From positions 1-43,646 of the forward strand of contig CAKPRX010000008.1 of assembly GCA_934183135.1 (NCBI GenBank): a DNA stretch of 43,646 nt, in the 5' to 3' direction. This document shows positions 34,035 to 43,406 of the stretch, piece by piece. Origin of the DNA: an uncultured Prevotella sp. (GTDB lineage: Bacteria > Bacteroidota > Bacteroidia > Bacteroidales > Bacteroidaceae). Positions within the stretch are counted from its first letter, which is position 1. Every line of letters begins with the position of its first letter. The notes below the pieces were generated by a model. It ran no database searches. It was given only the letters and a program-made list of their open reading frames with translations, and was not told the origin of the DNA. Made by a program: the position numbers and the translations under genes.

Positions 34035-37000
34035 TGCGAGCATCCTTTATGTGCTCTCTACTAATTTTCATGTGGTTAGGGTATTCTGAGTGTTTCCCTA
34101 AAGCAATAGCACGCAGTCTTCCAACAGGCTTGTGCAAGGTATTTAATGATAGCCTGCCGAACGAGAAACCTGCCAGTCCAGCGGACACTGCGAAAACAAC
34201 ATCGACCACAATAGTGATTGCCCCTATTCCCCTTCCCAAAGATAGCCTCGTTAAAGATAGTGACCTTGTGGTGGTTCCCCCTGATGTTCCCAAACCAGCA
34301 ATAACTTATAATGTGGGATGCTCTGTGGGTACTATTGGTGGCTCCCTCGCTGTTGGCGGTCTTGGTAGTGCCGTCTATAACCTAAAGATAGAAACGCCGG
34401 ACGGAGGGTCGCTGACACCACAGATAGGACTGGCCTACGATAGCCAGTCGGGCGGATATGGCCTTGCCGGCTACGGGTTCAACATTACAGGCATCTCTGC
34501 TATCACTCGGGGTGGACATGACATGTTCCACGATGGCAGGCAGTCCGGAGTAACCTATACAGCTTCTGACAACCTCTATCTTGACGGAAAGCGTCTTATA
34601 CTTCAGTCGGGCACTGCCGGGCAGGATGGCTCTGTCTATACGGTGGAGGGAGACCCGTTTACCAAGGTGGTAACGCATGTAAATTGCGACACCAATACGG
34701 CTACTATTTGGTTTGAGGTGACCACCCGTACAGGCATGACTTACGAATACGGCAATTCCTCGACCTCTCGACTTACCTATACGAACAAGAGTGGCCTTCC
34801 ACGCATCGCCTCGTGGTACATCAGCAGCGCGAACGACCGGTACGCCAACCATATCTATTACGAGTACGAGACCAGCAACCTCTGTGTCCGCCCCACAGTC
34901 ATTACCTATGGCGTTAACTCCTCGCAGGGACGGGGTATCGTCAACCAAATCAAGTTTTCCTATCGAAGTCTCGGCGACAAAGCCCGCCCGTTTATGTTGG
35001 AAGACCAACAAGGAAGGGCAGACATGTGCCTTTCATCGCTGGTAATTATGATTAACAACTCTGTCTTTCGCCAATATACCTTTACCTACGATGACGAGTC
35101 AAATCAATCTGATGGTAAATGGGTACGCCTTGTATCGGTAGAGGAGAAAAACGGAAAGGGAGATAAACTTCCCCCTGTTAACTTTACTTGGGAGAAACTG
35201 ACTTCACCCATAATACGTGCATCCGAGTTGGATGTGGCGACCAAAGACAGCCATAAGTACGTGGAAGAAAGCGATCAGCATTTCCTATCAGTAGACCTCA
35301 ACGGAGATGGTATCAGTGATATTGTAAGGGTCTCGCAGGTACAGACGATAAAAGGGGCTACCACAACTGATATAAGCTATGGACATTCTACAAATGTATA
35401 TGTCTATAAAGGTAAAGTCACCGCTACCGGGAACATTACGTACGAGTTCCTACGAGAGTTGTGCCTTCCGGCGGGAGTAACCATAAACGATTACAAGGTG
35501 ATACCGGGCGCAGTATCCGCCATGGATTTTGACGGAGATGGCTACAACGATCTTGTGCTTCCCTATTTTGACACTTCCTATGGGTGTAATCAGGCTATCT
35601 TCCGTGTTCTCAGCGGATACGATATCACCACGGGGGCTGGAGGCCCTCGCCAATTGCCGTCCATAAAGCTCAAGTCCACCAATCGGGTTCCCTTGTACGC
35701 CACTTATGATATAGATGGTGACGGGAAAGACGAAATTGTGTGTGTGGAACAACAGCGGATAGACGGCTACTATCCCTGTACCATCGTACAATATAAAGGA
35801 GATATATCCTCAAAATGTACGGAAGTCAGGCTCACGCTCCCCCTGAACTTCGACAAAGAAATTGAAAAGGTATTCGTGGGCGACTACAACAATGATGGGC
35901 TGCAGGATTTGATATTGCTGTACGACGGTGGCTACAAGATATATTTCAACAATGGCGGGACAGACATAGCCTCGCGATTCTCGGAGAGTAATACCCGTTC
36001 TGGTACAGGTCTCGCCAGCTATTGGAGAATGCAGCAGGGGGACTTTGACGGTGATGGACTGTCCGACTTTGTGTACAACAAGAAAGGGGAGTCGTGTCTT
36101 TGGATAGCACACAACAACGGCGACGGCACCTTTGCCCATGCCCGGACTATAGACATAGGCGTGGCCGATCATTCCTCTGCCAAGGATGACGGCCGTTTCT
36201 CCCTGATGGCCTACGACGTAGACCACGACGGGCGTACCGACGTGATGGTCTGCAAGGCGGGGTACGAACACCGTGGGCTCCCGAAGTTTGAAAACCAGTA
36301 CACCAATACTCAGGTGAAATGGTTTCGCTCTACAGGCTCGGACCTGGAGCTGCTCGCCGACTATACCAAGGGACGCGAGGACGACGCGGTGGAAAGTTAT
36401 CTCTTCTTAGGCGACTTCGACGGTGACGGTGGACTGGAACTGGCGAATTACGGCAGTCTGCTGAACAGCACCAGCGATGTGTTCAACGAAAAAATCAATA
36501 TTTACAAGGTGGGGGGCAGTCAGGCAAAGGAGGGAAAGATCACCGCCGTTTCTGACGGTATGGCAAACAGCCAGATAGAGTATGCAAGCCTTACAGATAC
36601 CTCGGTATACAGGACGACGCTGAAAAACAGCTATCCCGTGAGCAGTTACACCCCAGCACTGTCTGTCGTGAAGAGTATTACAAACTATTGTGACTACACT
36701 GGCAACCTGACGACACAGTATTCCTACGAAGACCTCCGACTGCATATCGGTGGACGGGGGATGCTCGGCTTCAATGGCATGATTACAAAGGACATCACCC
36801 TCGATACGGAGGAGACCCACCGCATTACTCGGTGGGACGAAGACCTCTGGATTCCTACAGAGACCAAGTTGCTCTATACTGTGGGTACCGACACGAGTAC
36901 TACGGTCTCGACCTATGCGGTCTCCAAAACTGGCAACAACTATTTTTCCTATCTCTCCAACAAGGAAGTGACTGACCTGGATGGCAACAGGACTACCACC

Positions 37001-40000
37001 GAATCGCACTATGATGTTGAGAAGGGTGTCGTCACGGACGAGACCGTCCGAAATGACGACTGTGGTGATATGTACAAGAGGGTTGAGTACTCCGGCTATC
37101 AGGAGAAGGCAGGGATATGGGTGCCCACGACACTGACAATGACGCAGAAACACGCCGACGACCCTACGCCACATACAATCATGACCACCTACAGCTACGA
37201 CGACAGGGGCAATGTGGTGTCCACCACTCTGTACAGCGGTACGGACATGGAACTCACCACCGCCTCCACCTACGATGTGTACGGCAACGTGCTTTCTTCG
37301 GTTACTACAGGTAACGGTGTGAGGCCTATTATCAAATACAACGACTACGATGCGTCCGGTCGGTTCGTCATCAAGAGTTACTCCAATCCTGAAGCCGCCG
37401 TTAATACATATACCTACGACCTGTGGGGAAACCTACTTACCGAGAGCGATGCCACCGAGCCATCGAACATCCTGACCACGCGATATACCTACGACGGATG
37501 GGGACGGAGATTGGCCACGCAGCAAGCCAACGGCACACGGACTACCTACAAGACCGGATGGGGACACTCGCCCAAGACGGTGTACTACACCGAAGAAGCT
37601 GCCACGGGCAGGCCGCCCGTAAAGACATGGTACGACTGGAGGAGACGCGAAACTTCGGTAGAAACTTTTGGGGTAAAGGGACTGGCAATGACCAAGACCA
37701 CCACCTATAATGACAAGGGGCATGTGTCGCGTGTGGTAAACAAGACCGGTAAGCTGTCCCTCACCCAAGACATGGCCTATGACGAACGGGGAAGGGTGGT
37801 CAAGGAAGTACACAGCTCGGGCAAGACGGTCGCCTACGCATATGGTAACCGGTCGGTGACCACAACCCTTGCCGATCGCAGCTACACGAAGACCTATGAT
37901 GCGTGGGGCAATGTGGTCAAATCGACCGACCCTGTCAGCGAGGTGACCTATCGCTATGCTTCCATTGGTAAACCCGTAAGTGTGACGACACAGGGGGCGA
38001 TCGTGGCCATGGCCTATGACGAGGCAGGCAATCGCCTTTCGCTCACAGACCCAGACGCAGGCACCACGACCTACACCTATGCCGCCGACGGCACCCTGTT
38101 GACGCAGACTGATGCACGGGGTGTCAAGACCGCCTATACCTACGACAATCTGGGGCGTGTGGCTGCAACCCGTATCGGACAGAGTACTATTGCTAACACT
38201 TATGGCACTACGGGCAATGCAAAGATGCGGCTTACCAGGCAGAGCATGGGTGGCAACTCCATAGAATATACTTACGACCAATACGGGCGTGTGGCTACTG
38301 AGCGGCGAAATGTAGAAGGAAAAGGAAACTATAGTTTCGCCTATGCCTACAACGACAATAACCAGTTGGCAAAGACCACCTACCCTGGCGGTCTGGAGGT
38401 GGCCTACCAGTATGACAAGTACGGGTACAAGTCGCAGTCTGCGGTCGGCGACAGGGTTATTTACAAGGTAGAAGGCGCAGACGGACTGGTAAGCAGCAGC
38501 TCATTCTTGGGGAGGCTTACCGCCACACGCACCCTTGACAGCCGTGGCTACGAATGTAGACGGAATATAGCCGGTGGCTCTATAGTGCTGGATAGTATTC
38601 GCTCTGCCTATGACGGGAATACGGGCAACCTGCTGACAAACCAAAGATGCCATCAGCTTCAGCAGATTTTCAGCTATGATGACCTGGACAGACTTGTCTC
38701 AGTTAAAGTGGGTTCTATAGAGCATGAGAAGGTAGACTATGCCCCCAACGGCAACATCCTCTTCAAGAAAGGAGTTGGTAACTATTCGTACGATGCGAGC
38801 GTGCGCCCCCATGCGGTCACGGAAGTGGAAAACGCAGAAGGGCAAATACCTAATGAAGCGTTGAATACCACTTTTAATGACTTTGGAAAGATAGACAGGA
38901 TAGAGGATACGGGTAAGAATCTCTGGATGGATTTCGTCTATGGGCCTGGCCAGCAACGGTGGTACACTGAGCTGTTGTCTGGCGACACGATAAAAAGAAG
39001 TACCATCTACGCTGACACCTACGAGAAGACAACAGAAGATGGAACGATTCGCGAATTTTATTATCTTGACGGAAATACAATCGTAGTCAGGGAGAATGGC
39101 GAGACAAAATACTTCCTTGCTTTCACCGACCATTTGGGCAGCATCCTCTCCGTGACAGACGAAGACGGAAACAGCGTCTTCGATGCTACCTATGATGCAT
39201 GGGGGAAGCAGACAGTACTGCATAATTATATAGGTCTGCACCGTGGCTACACGGGGCACGAGATGCTGAACGAGTTTGGCATCATCAACATGAACGGTCG
39301 CCTTTACGACCCTGTTCTCGGCAGATTCTTCAGCCCCGACAATTATGTGCAGATGCCAGACAACAGCCAGAACTTCAACCGCTACAGCTACTGTCTAAAC
39401 AATCCGCTGAAATATACAGACCCGTCAGGTAACACCTTTATGGAAATTTTCGCTTTTGCGATGTTCAATATGGCAAGTAGCATGATGCAGGCGGGCTTCG
39501 AGGGCAAGAATGTATGGAAGGCTGGAGCACTGAGCCTTGCCTCTTCTGCTGCAAGCTATGGCATCGGTGAACTTTTTCAAGGAGTGGGCACACTTGGGCA
39601 CGAACTGCTTCGGGCTGGTGCACACGGGCTTGCGAGCGGAGCCGTCTCGGCATTGGACGGCGGAAACTTTGGAAGCGCTTTTGTGGCGGGTACTGCCTCC
39701 TCCGCCATCGGGTCGTATGCACAGAGTGTAAGCATGAACACCAGCCTTATGGTGGCTTCCACTACCGTCATGGGCGGAGTCATGGCTTGGGCTACAGGCG
39801 GAGAGTTCCTGCAAGGGGCAATGCAGGGAATGAAAATCGGATTGTTCAACCATGCCCTGCACGAGGGAGATGGTGACATCAGATATTCTCATGACCGGAA
39901 CGGGAATATAGTCGGCGAGATTCCCGAAGTAGAGGTGGTTGCCTCAAGGTCTACAGGCAACGACCTCCTCGGAACTGCCGCATTGATAAATACCATTTTC

Positions 40001-40456
40001 GATGGTCTTGGGAAATCTTTGAAAAACAATAGCGGAGAATCCACTTTTGGCAGTAACAACAGACTCTATTGGCATGGAGAAAATGGACATGGTTTTTACG
40101 GCAACCAGTATGTAAGTACTGTTAGGTTAGCGCATATTGGAAATAGGGTCTCAAAAGTTACTGGTTATGTAGGTCTTGCATTAGATGGAATGGAAATATA
40201 TAATGGTTATCAACTTGATGGAGCGCGATTCGGTTATCATTCAGTACGAGCTACTGCAAGTGTTGCAAGTAAATGGGCTGGTGCTTCGACTGGGGCATGG
40301 TTTGGAGCAAAAGTTGGCGCTATGGTTGGGGGCTGTTTTGGAGGTGTCGGCGCAGTGCCTGGTGCAATCGTGGGTGGTGCTGTTGGTGGTATGATTGGTT
40401 CTGAGTGCATTGGTGAGTTGGGAGAAATGGCATTTGATAGAATCTATGTAAGATAA
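34031..40456 (+). CDS. Giant SpvB/FG-GAP/RHS polymorphic toxin with unrecognised tip
   Basis: The product has 2,141 residues from ATG 34031 (overlapping the previous stop); an ATG 18 bases earlier is possible. The N-terminus has a signal-peptide-like segment (SFMCSLLIFMWLGYSECFP). About 92-170 resembles SpvB/TcaC N-termini (GSLAVGGLGSAVYNLKIETP; GLAGYGFNITGISAITRGG). About 423-805 has seven DxDxDG-type Ca-binding motifs (DLNGDGISD, DFDGDGYND, DIDGDGKDE, DYNNDGLQD, DFDGDGLSD, DVDHDGRTD, DFDGDGGLE). YD repeats follow to about 1,500. The RHS core includes DHLGSILSVTDEDGN and YDPVLGRFFSPDNY and ends NNPLKYTDPSG. After a pre-toxin stretch ending NHALHE, the tip (about 1,945-2,141) has EIPEVEVVASR and a glycine-zipper end (AGASTGAWFGAKVGAMVGG). 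The architecture resembles a secreted, fused Tc-type B/C cocoon. The tip's activity is unknown; membrane insertion is a guess. An immunity candidate follows. Confidence 0.93.
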   Translation: MMRASFMCSLLIFMWLGYSECFPKAIARSLPTGLCKVFNDSLPNEKPASPADTAKTTSTTIVIAPIPLPKDSLVKDSDLVVVPPDVPKPAITYNVGCSVGTIGGSLAVGGLGSAVYNLKIETPDGGSLTPQIGLAYDSQSGGYGLAGYGFNITGISAITRGGHDMFHDGRQSGVTYTASDNLYLDGKRLILQSGTAGQDGSVYTVEGDPFTKVVTHVNCDTNTATIWFEVTTRTGMTYEYGNSSTSRLTYTNKSGLPRIASWYISSANDRYANHIYYEYETSNLCVRPTVITYGVNSSQGRGIVNQIKFSYRSLGDKARPFMLEDQQGRADMCLSSLVIMINNSVFRQYTFTYDDESNQSDGKWVRLVSVEEKNGKGDKLPPVNFTWEKLTSPIIRASELDVATKDSHKYVEESDQHFLSVDLNGDGISDIVRVSQVQTIKGATTTDISYGHSTNVYVYKGKVTATGNITYEFLRELCLPAGVTINDYKVIPGAVSAMDFDGDGYNDLVLPYFDTSYGCNQAIFRVLSGYDITTGAGGPRQLPSIKLKSTNRVPLYATYDIDGDGKDEIVCVEQQRIDGYYPCTIVQYKGDISSKCTEVRLTLPLNFDKEIEKVFVGDYNNDGLQDLILLYDGGYKIYFNNGGTDIASRFSESNTRSGTGLASYWRMQQGDFDGDGLSDFVYNKKGESCLWIAHNNGDGTFAHARTIDIGVADHSSAKDDGRFSLMAYDVDHDGRTDVMVCKAGYEHRGLPKFENQYTNTQVKWFRSTGSDLELLADYTKGREDDAVESYLFLGDFDGDGGLELANYGSLLNSTSDVFNEKINIYKVGGSQAKEGKITAVSDGMANSQIEYASLTDTSVYRTTLKNSYPVSSYTPALSVVKSITNYCDYTGNLTTQYSYEDLRLHIGGRGMLGFNGMITKDITLDTEETHRITRWDEDLWIPTETKLLYTVGTDTSTTVSTYAVSKTGNNYFSYLSNKEVTDLDGNRTTTESHYDVEKGVVTDETVRNDDCGDMYKRVEYSGYQEKAGIWVPTTLTMTQKHADDPTPHTIMTTYSYDDRGNVVSTTLYSGTDMELTTASTYDVYGNVLSSVTTGNGVRPIIKYNDYDASGRFVIKSYSNPEAAVNTYTYDLWGNLLTESDATEPSNILTTRYTYDGWGRRLATQQANGTRTTYKTGWGHSPKTVYYTEEAATGRPPVKTWYDWRRRETSVETFGVKGLAMTKTTTYNDKGHVSRVVNKTGKLSLTQDMAYDERGRVVKEVHSSGKTVAYAYGNRSVTTTLADRSYTKTYDAWGNVVKSTDPVSEVTYRYASIGKPVSVTTQGAIVAMAYDEAGNRLSLTDPDAGTTTYTYAADGTLLTQTDARGVKTAYTYDNLGRVAATRIGQSTIANTYGTTGNAKMRLTRQSMGGNSIEYTYDQYGRVATERRNVEGKGNYSFAYAYNDNNQLAKTTYPGGLEVAYQYDKYGYKSQSAVGDRVIYKVEGADGLVSSSSFLGRLTATRTLDSRGYECRRNIAGGSIVLDSIRSAYDGNTGNLLTNQRCHQLQQIFSYDDLDRLVSVKVGSIEHEKVDYAPNGNILFKKGVGNYSYDASVRPHAVTEVENAEGQIPNEALNTTFNDFGKIDRIEDTGKNLWMDFVYGPGQQRWYTELLSGDTIKRSTIYADTYEKTTEDGTIREFYYLDGNTIVVRENGETKYFLAFTDHLGSILSVTDEDGNSVFDATYDAWGKQTVLHNYIGLHRGYTGHEMLNEFGIINMNGRLYDPVLGRFFSPDNYVQMPDNSQNFNRYSYCLNNPLKYTDPSGNTFMEIFAFAMFNMASSMMQAGFEGKNVWKAGALSLASSAASYGIGELFQGVGTLGHELLRAGAHGLASGAVSALDGGNFGSAFVAGTASSAIGSYAQSVSMNTSLMVASTTVMGGVMAWATGGEFLQGAMQGMKIGLFNHALHEGDGDIRYSHDRNGNIVGEIPEVEVVASRSTGNDLLGTAALINTIFDGLGKSLKNNSGESTFGSNNRLYWHGENGHGFYGNQYVSTVRLAHIGNRVSKVTGYVGLALDGMEIYNGYQLDGARFGYHSVRATASVASKWAGASTGAWFGAKVGAMVGGCFGGVGAVPGAIVGGAVGGMIGSECIGELGEMAFDRIYVR
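38747..39865 (+). repeat. RHS core/pre-toxin block, first copy
   Basis: This block is repeated at 41106-42225. The copies are collinear with a constant offset (2,359, then 2,360 bases) apart from one extra C in the second copy (C5 at 38806-38810 versus C6 at 41165-41170). Identity is high through the core and falls towards the tip junction. Confidence 0.92.
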
Positions 40457-40469
40457 ATAGAGAAATAAT

Positions 40470-41033
40470 ATGTTTGTGAAAGAAAAAAAAGTTGAGTATT
40501 TTTTAAATGCAGTACATTATTGTCTTTGGCTCAATGAAAAAAAAATTGGTGATTTTGTAGGAAAAATAGTATATGTCCTACTTGCTCCTATCCCCAAGTA
40601 TCTTTTTACAAAAGCATATAGAAAAAAATATCATGAGCGTTTGTCCAAAGAACAGAAGAATCTGAATGCTTTTTTCTATAACCGAAAAAACAGTTTTAGT
40701 ATAGGATGGGCAGATCATTGGTTTGGCTATTTCTACTCGGGGTATTCTATTTCCTTGTCATTTGTTATTATTGGAATAGCAGAGAGAAAATGGGGAGAAT
40801 TAAATACTGGTATGGTGGCTCTTTTGATAGCTATTCCAATAGGAATTTGTGCTATTCCCGCATACAACGCCGTGTTTGTCAAAGACCGTTATTTGAAATA
40901 TTTTAAGAAATTTGAGAAAAAGGATGAACGATGGCATAAAAAATGGAAATGGATAACATTCCTGTTTGTTATAGGAGGGATAGCTACAGCCTTTATGGGA
41001 TTGGCAGTTATGGGGTATATTGAACGGCTATAA
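40470..41033 (+). CDS. Multi-pass membrane protein, probable immunity protein to the RHS tip
   Basis: The product has 187 residues and starts 13 bases after the RHS stop. It is AT-rich compared with the RHS core. Hydrophobic segments lie at about 25-45 (VGKIVYVLLAPIPKYLF), 88-107 (YSISLSFVIIGIAE), 114-138 (GMVALLIAIPIGICAIPAY) and 160-184 (ITFLFVIGGIATAFMGLAVM), with Lys-rich loops between. I do not recognise the family. Position right after a toxin tip is the classic place for an immunity gene, and an inner-membrane location would fit a tip that attacks the membrane. Both points are inference. Confidence 0.75.
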   Translation: MFVKEKKVEYFLNAVHYCLWLNEKKIGDFVGKIVYVLLAPIPKYLFTKAYRKKYHERLSKEQKNLNAFFYNRKNSFSIGWADHWFGYFYSGYSISLSFVIIGIAERKWGELNTGMVALLIAIPIGICAIPAYNAVFVKDRYLKYFKKFEKKDERWHKKWKWITFLFVIGGIATAFMGLAVMGYIERL

Positions 41034-41052
41034 ATGGAGATAGAGAAGTAAA

Positions 41053-42735
41053 ATGGTTTATGCACAAGAGAGGGAACTGGCAGCTACGGCTTCGCCTACA
41101 TCCCTAACGGTAATATTCTCTTTAAGACGGGCGTTGGCAACTACTCATACGATGCTAACGTGCGCCCCCCATGCGGTCACGGAAGTGGAAAACGCAGATG
41201 GGCAAATACCTAATGAAGCGTTGAACACCACTTTTAATGACTTGGGAAAGATAGACAGGATAGAGGATACGGGTAAGAATCTCTGGATGGATTTCGTCTA
41301 TGGGCCTGGCCAGCAACGGTGGTACACGGAATTGTTGTCCAATGATACGATTAAAAGAAGCACCGTCTATGTGGGCAACTACGAAAAGACAACAGAAGAC
41401 GGCGTAACACGCGAATTTTATTACCTTGACGGCAACACGTTTGTAATCAGGGAGAATGGCGAAACAAACTATTACCTTGCCTTCGCCGACCATTTGGGCA
41501 GCATTCTCTCCGTGACAGACGAAAACGGAAACAAAGTTTTCAACGCGGGCTACGACGCATGGGGCAAACAGACGGTACTACATAATTATATAGGTCTGCA
41601 CCGTGGCTACACAGGGCACGAAATGCTGAACGAGTTTGGCATCATCAACATGAACGGCCGCCTTTACGACCCTGTTCTCGGCAGATTCTTCAGCCCCGAC
41701 AACTATGTGCAGATGCCAGCCAACAGCCAGAACTTCAACCGCTACAGCTACTGTCTGAATAATCCGCTGAGATATACTGACCCGAGCGGCAATGCCTTTC
41801 TGGAGATATTCGCCTTTGCGATGTTCAATATGGCAAGTAGCATGATGCAGGCGGGCTTCGAGGGTAAGAATGTGTGGAAGGCGGGTGCATTGAGCCTTTT
41901 GTCCTCTGCTGCAAGCTATGGCATCGGCGAAGTGTTCAGAGGGGTTGGCATCATCGGGCACGAACTGCTCCGGGCTGGAGCGCACGGACTTGCCAGTGGT
42001 GCCATCTCCGCATTGGACGGAGGAAAGTTCGGAAGTGCCTTTGTGTCGGGCTTTGCCGCTTCTGCCATTGGAACATATGCCCGTGAAATAAATCTAAACT
42101 TTGGCTTAATGACAGTTTCAACAATGGCAATAGGTGGATCTGTAGCATGGGCTACTGGAGGGAATTTCATACAAGGAGCGACGCAGGGGTTGGCGATTGC
42201 TTTGTTAAACCATCAAGTCCATGAGAGGAGACTATATGACAGGCAAATCAAAAAAATCTATAATGCCTATATTAAAACGTCATGGCGGATAAAAAGCAAT
42301 CATTGGGAAATTGTATCTGCCAAAGAACTTTGCGAGCAGATAGGAGGAGACTTGGCGGCAATAAAAGATGATGTTAGAAATTCGTGCGCCATCCGCTTGA
42401 GTCTGGCATTGAATGAAGCAGGATATGACATACCGAATGTTAACGGAACGATGGAGGGGGAAGATGGTAAAGGATACTTCTTGAAAGCGGAAGATTTCAA
42501 TAAATATTTGTGTTCTAAAGATTCGCCTGTTAGACTGGTGGCTGTGATATCAAATCCTAATTATGCAAAAAACGGATTGGCCTATATGTTTCCTGGCAAA
42601 GAATGGCAAAATCAAAGTATAACAGGACATGTCGATATTGTATATAGAGGGAATTGGGCTTCCCACGTAAATGTCATGGATTACTACGGAGGTAGTCCCT
42701 ATGATTATATGTATCGGACAAACATCTTTCATTAA
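41053..42735 (+). CDS. Orphan RHS core with Tae4-type amidase tip
   Basis: The frame has 560 residues. It has no signal peptide, SpvB or YD region and begins inside a copy of the RHS core. Residues about 1-37 (MVYAQERELAATASPTSL...) are in the wrong frame relative to the homology. An extra C in C6 (41165-41170) brings the reading into the true core frame (HAVTEVENADGQIPNEALN). The core and pre-toxin match the first RHS gene to NHQVHE (about residue 390). The tip differs: NSCAIRLSLALNEAGYDIP with Cys445, GYFLKAEDFNKYL, and SITGHVDIVYRG with His526 and Asp528. This is the pattern of Tae4 (type VI amidase effector 4), which cuts peptidoglycan cross-links. The cassette is probably silent unless recombined, or expressed from ATG 41053. 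A probable immunity gene follows. Confidence 0.8.
   Translation: MVYAQERELAATASPTSLTVIFSLRRALATTHTMLTCAPHAVTEVENADGQIPNEALNTTFNDLGKIDRIEDTGKNLWMDFVYGPGQQRWYTELLSNDTIKRSTVYVGNYEKTTEDGVTREFYYLDGNTFVIRENGETNYYLAFADHLGSILSVTDENGNKVFNAGYDAWGKQTVLHNYIGLHRGYTGHEMLNEFGIINMNGRLYDPVLGRFFSPDNYVQMPANSQNFNRYSYCLNNPLRYTDPSGNAFLEIFAFAMFNMASSMMQAGFEGKNVWKAGALSLLSSAASYGIGEVFRGVGIIGHELLRAGAHGLASGAISALDGGKFGSAFVSGFAASAIGTYAREINLNFGLMTVSTMAIGGSVAWATGGNFIQGATQGLAIALLNHQVHERRLYDRQIKKIYNAYIKTSWRIKSNHWEIVSAKELCEQIGGDLAAIKDDVRNSCAIRLSLALNEAGYDIPNVNGTMEGEDGKGYFLKAEDFNKYLCSKDSPVRLVAVISNPNYAKNGLAYMFPGKEWQNQSITGHVDIVYRGNWASHVNVMDYYGGSPYDYMYRTNIFH
41106..42225 (+). repeat. RHS core/pre-toxin block, second (orphan) copy
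   Basis: Collinear copy of 38747-39865 with one extra C at 41165-41170. Upstream similarity starts near 41090, just after the first immunity gene. Confidence 0.92.
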
Positions 42736-42743
42736 TACGGCTT

Positions 42744-43406
42744 ATGAAGAAAATAGCAAGTCTTATATTATACGGAATTTTCTTTTTGCTTTTTTCTTGT
42801 ATATATATATGTTGCAAGGATAGACAAGAATATCATATAGACGAAGAAAAAAGAATCTCGAGGAAATATATAGGAGGTGACTTTCCTTTGGAAGAAATGC
42901 ATTATGAATATTTCTTTGTAAATAATGGAAAAAGGTCTGCTGTGGTGGTAGGATTTGTAGCTATTTCCAAGAAAACTGTCGTTATATCTCTCTCGGGAAA
43001 TTCACAGGCGAAAGAAGAACTGACATTTCCTGTAGACGATAAAATGGAGATAGATTTGTTGGATTATGCTTTGAGTAAAATTAAAGCCAACAAAGAATTT
43101 GGTGATGTAAAATGTCTTGAGCTGTCTATGAAAGTTTGCGGTATCGCCAATCTGAATATTGGCAAGAGCTATTGGAAAAAGAGAGAATCGGAAATAGAAT
43201 ATTTTCAGCAACCTTTATTCCATCAAATTCGTGAAACTTTGCGGAATTATGGATATGATATATATAATGTTTCAAATGATGACTTCTACCCTATAGCCGC
43301 AAGAGATTTACGATATTACCATACACTTCCTGAATCTTGCTCGTTAGACGCTTCGGGGATTGATGGATATGTTATCCTAAAATGCAAGAAACTAACAAAC
43401 AAATAA
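42744..43406 (+). CDS. Probable lipoprotein, candidate immunity to the Tae4-like tip
   Basis: The product has 220 residues and starts eight bases after the orphan stop. The N-terminus MKKIASLILYGIFFLLFSC has a lipobox-like LFSC, so it may be lipid-anchored and face the periplasm, where a peptidoglycan amidase would act. The body is hydrophilic (EEMHYEYFFVNNGKRSAVVV; IDLLDYALSKIKANKEFGD). It does not look like the small helical Tai4 immunity proteins, which are about half as long. I do not recognise the family. The immunity role rests on position, localisation signal and low-GC composition shared with the tip. Confidence 0.72.
   Translation: MKKIASLILYGIFFLLFSCIYICCKDRQEYHIDEEKRISRKYIGGDFPLEEMHYEYFFVNNGKRSAVVVGFVAISKKTVVISLSGNSQAKEELTFPVDDKMEIDLLDYALSKIKANKEFGDVKCLELSMKVCGIANLNIGKSYWKKRESEIEYFQQPLFHQIRETLRNYGYDIYNVSNDDFYPIAARDLRYYHTLPESCSLDASGIDGYVILKCKKLTNK

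Noticed and set aside
33594..43406. Type VI secretion cluster
   Set aside because: No Hcp, VgrG, PAAR or structural genes are seen, and the RHS protein has a Sec-type N-terminus.
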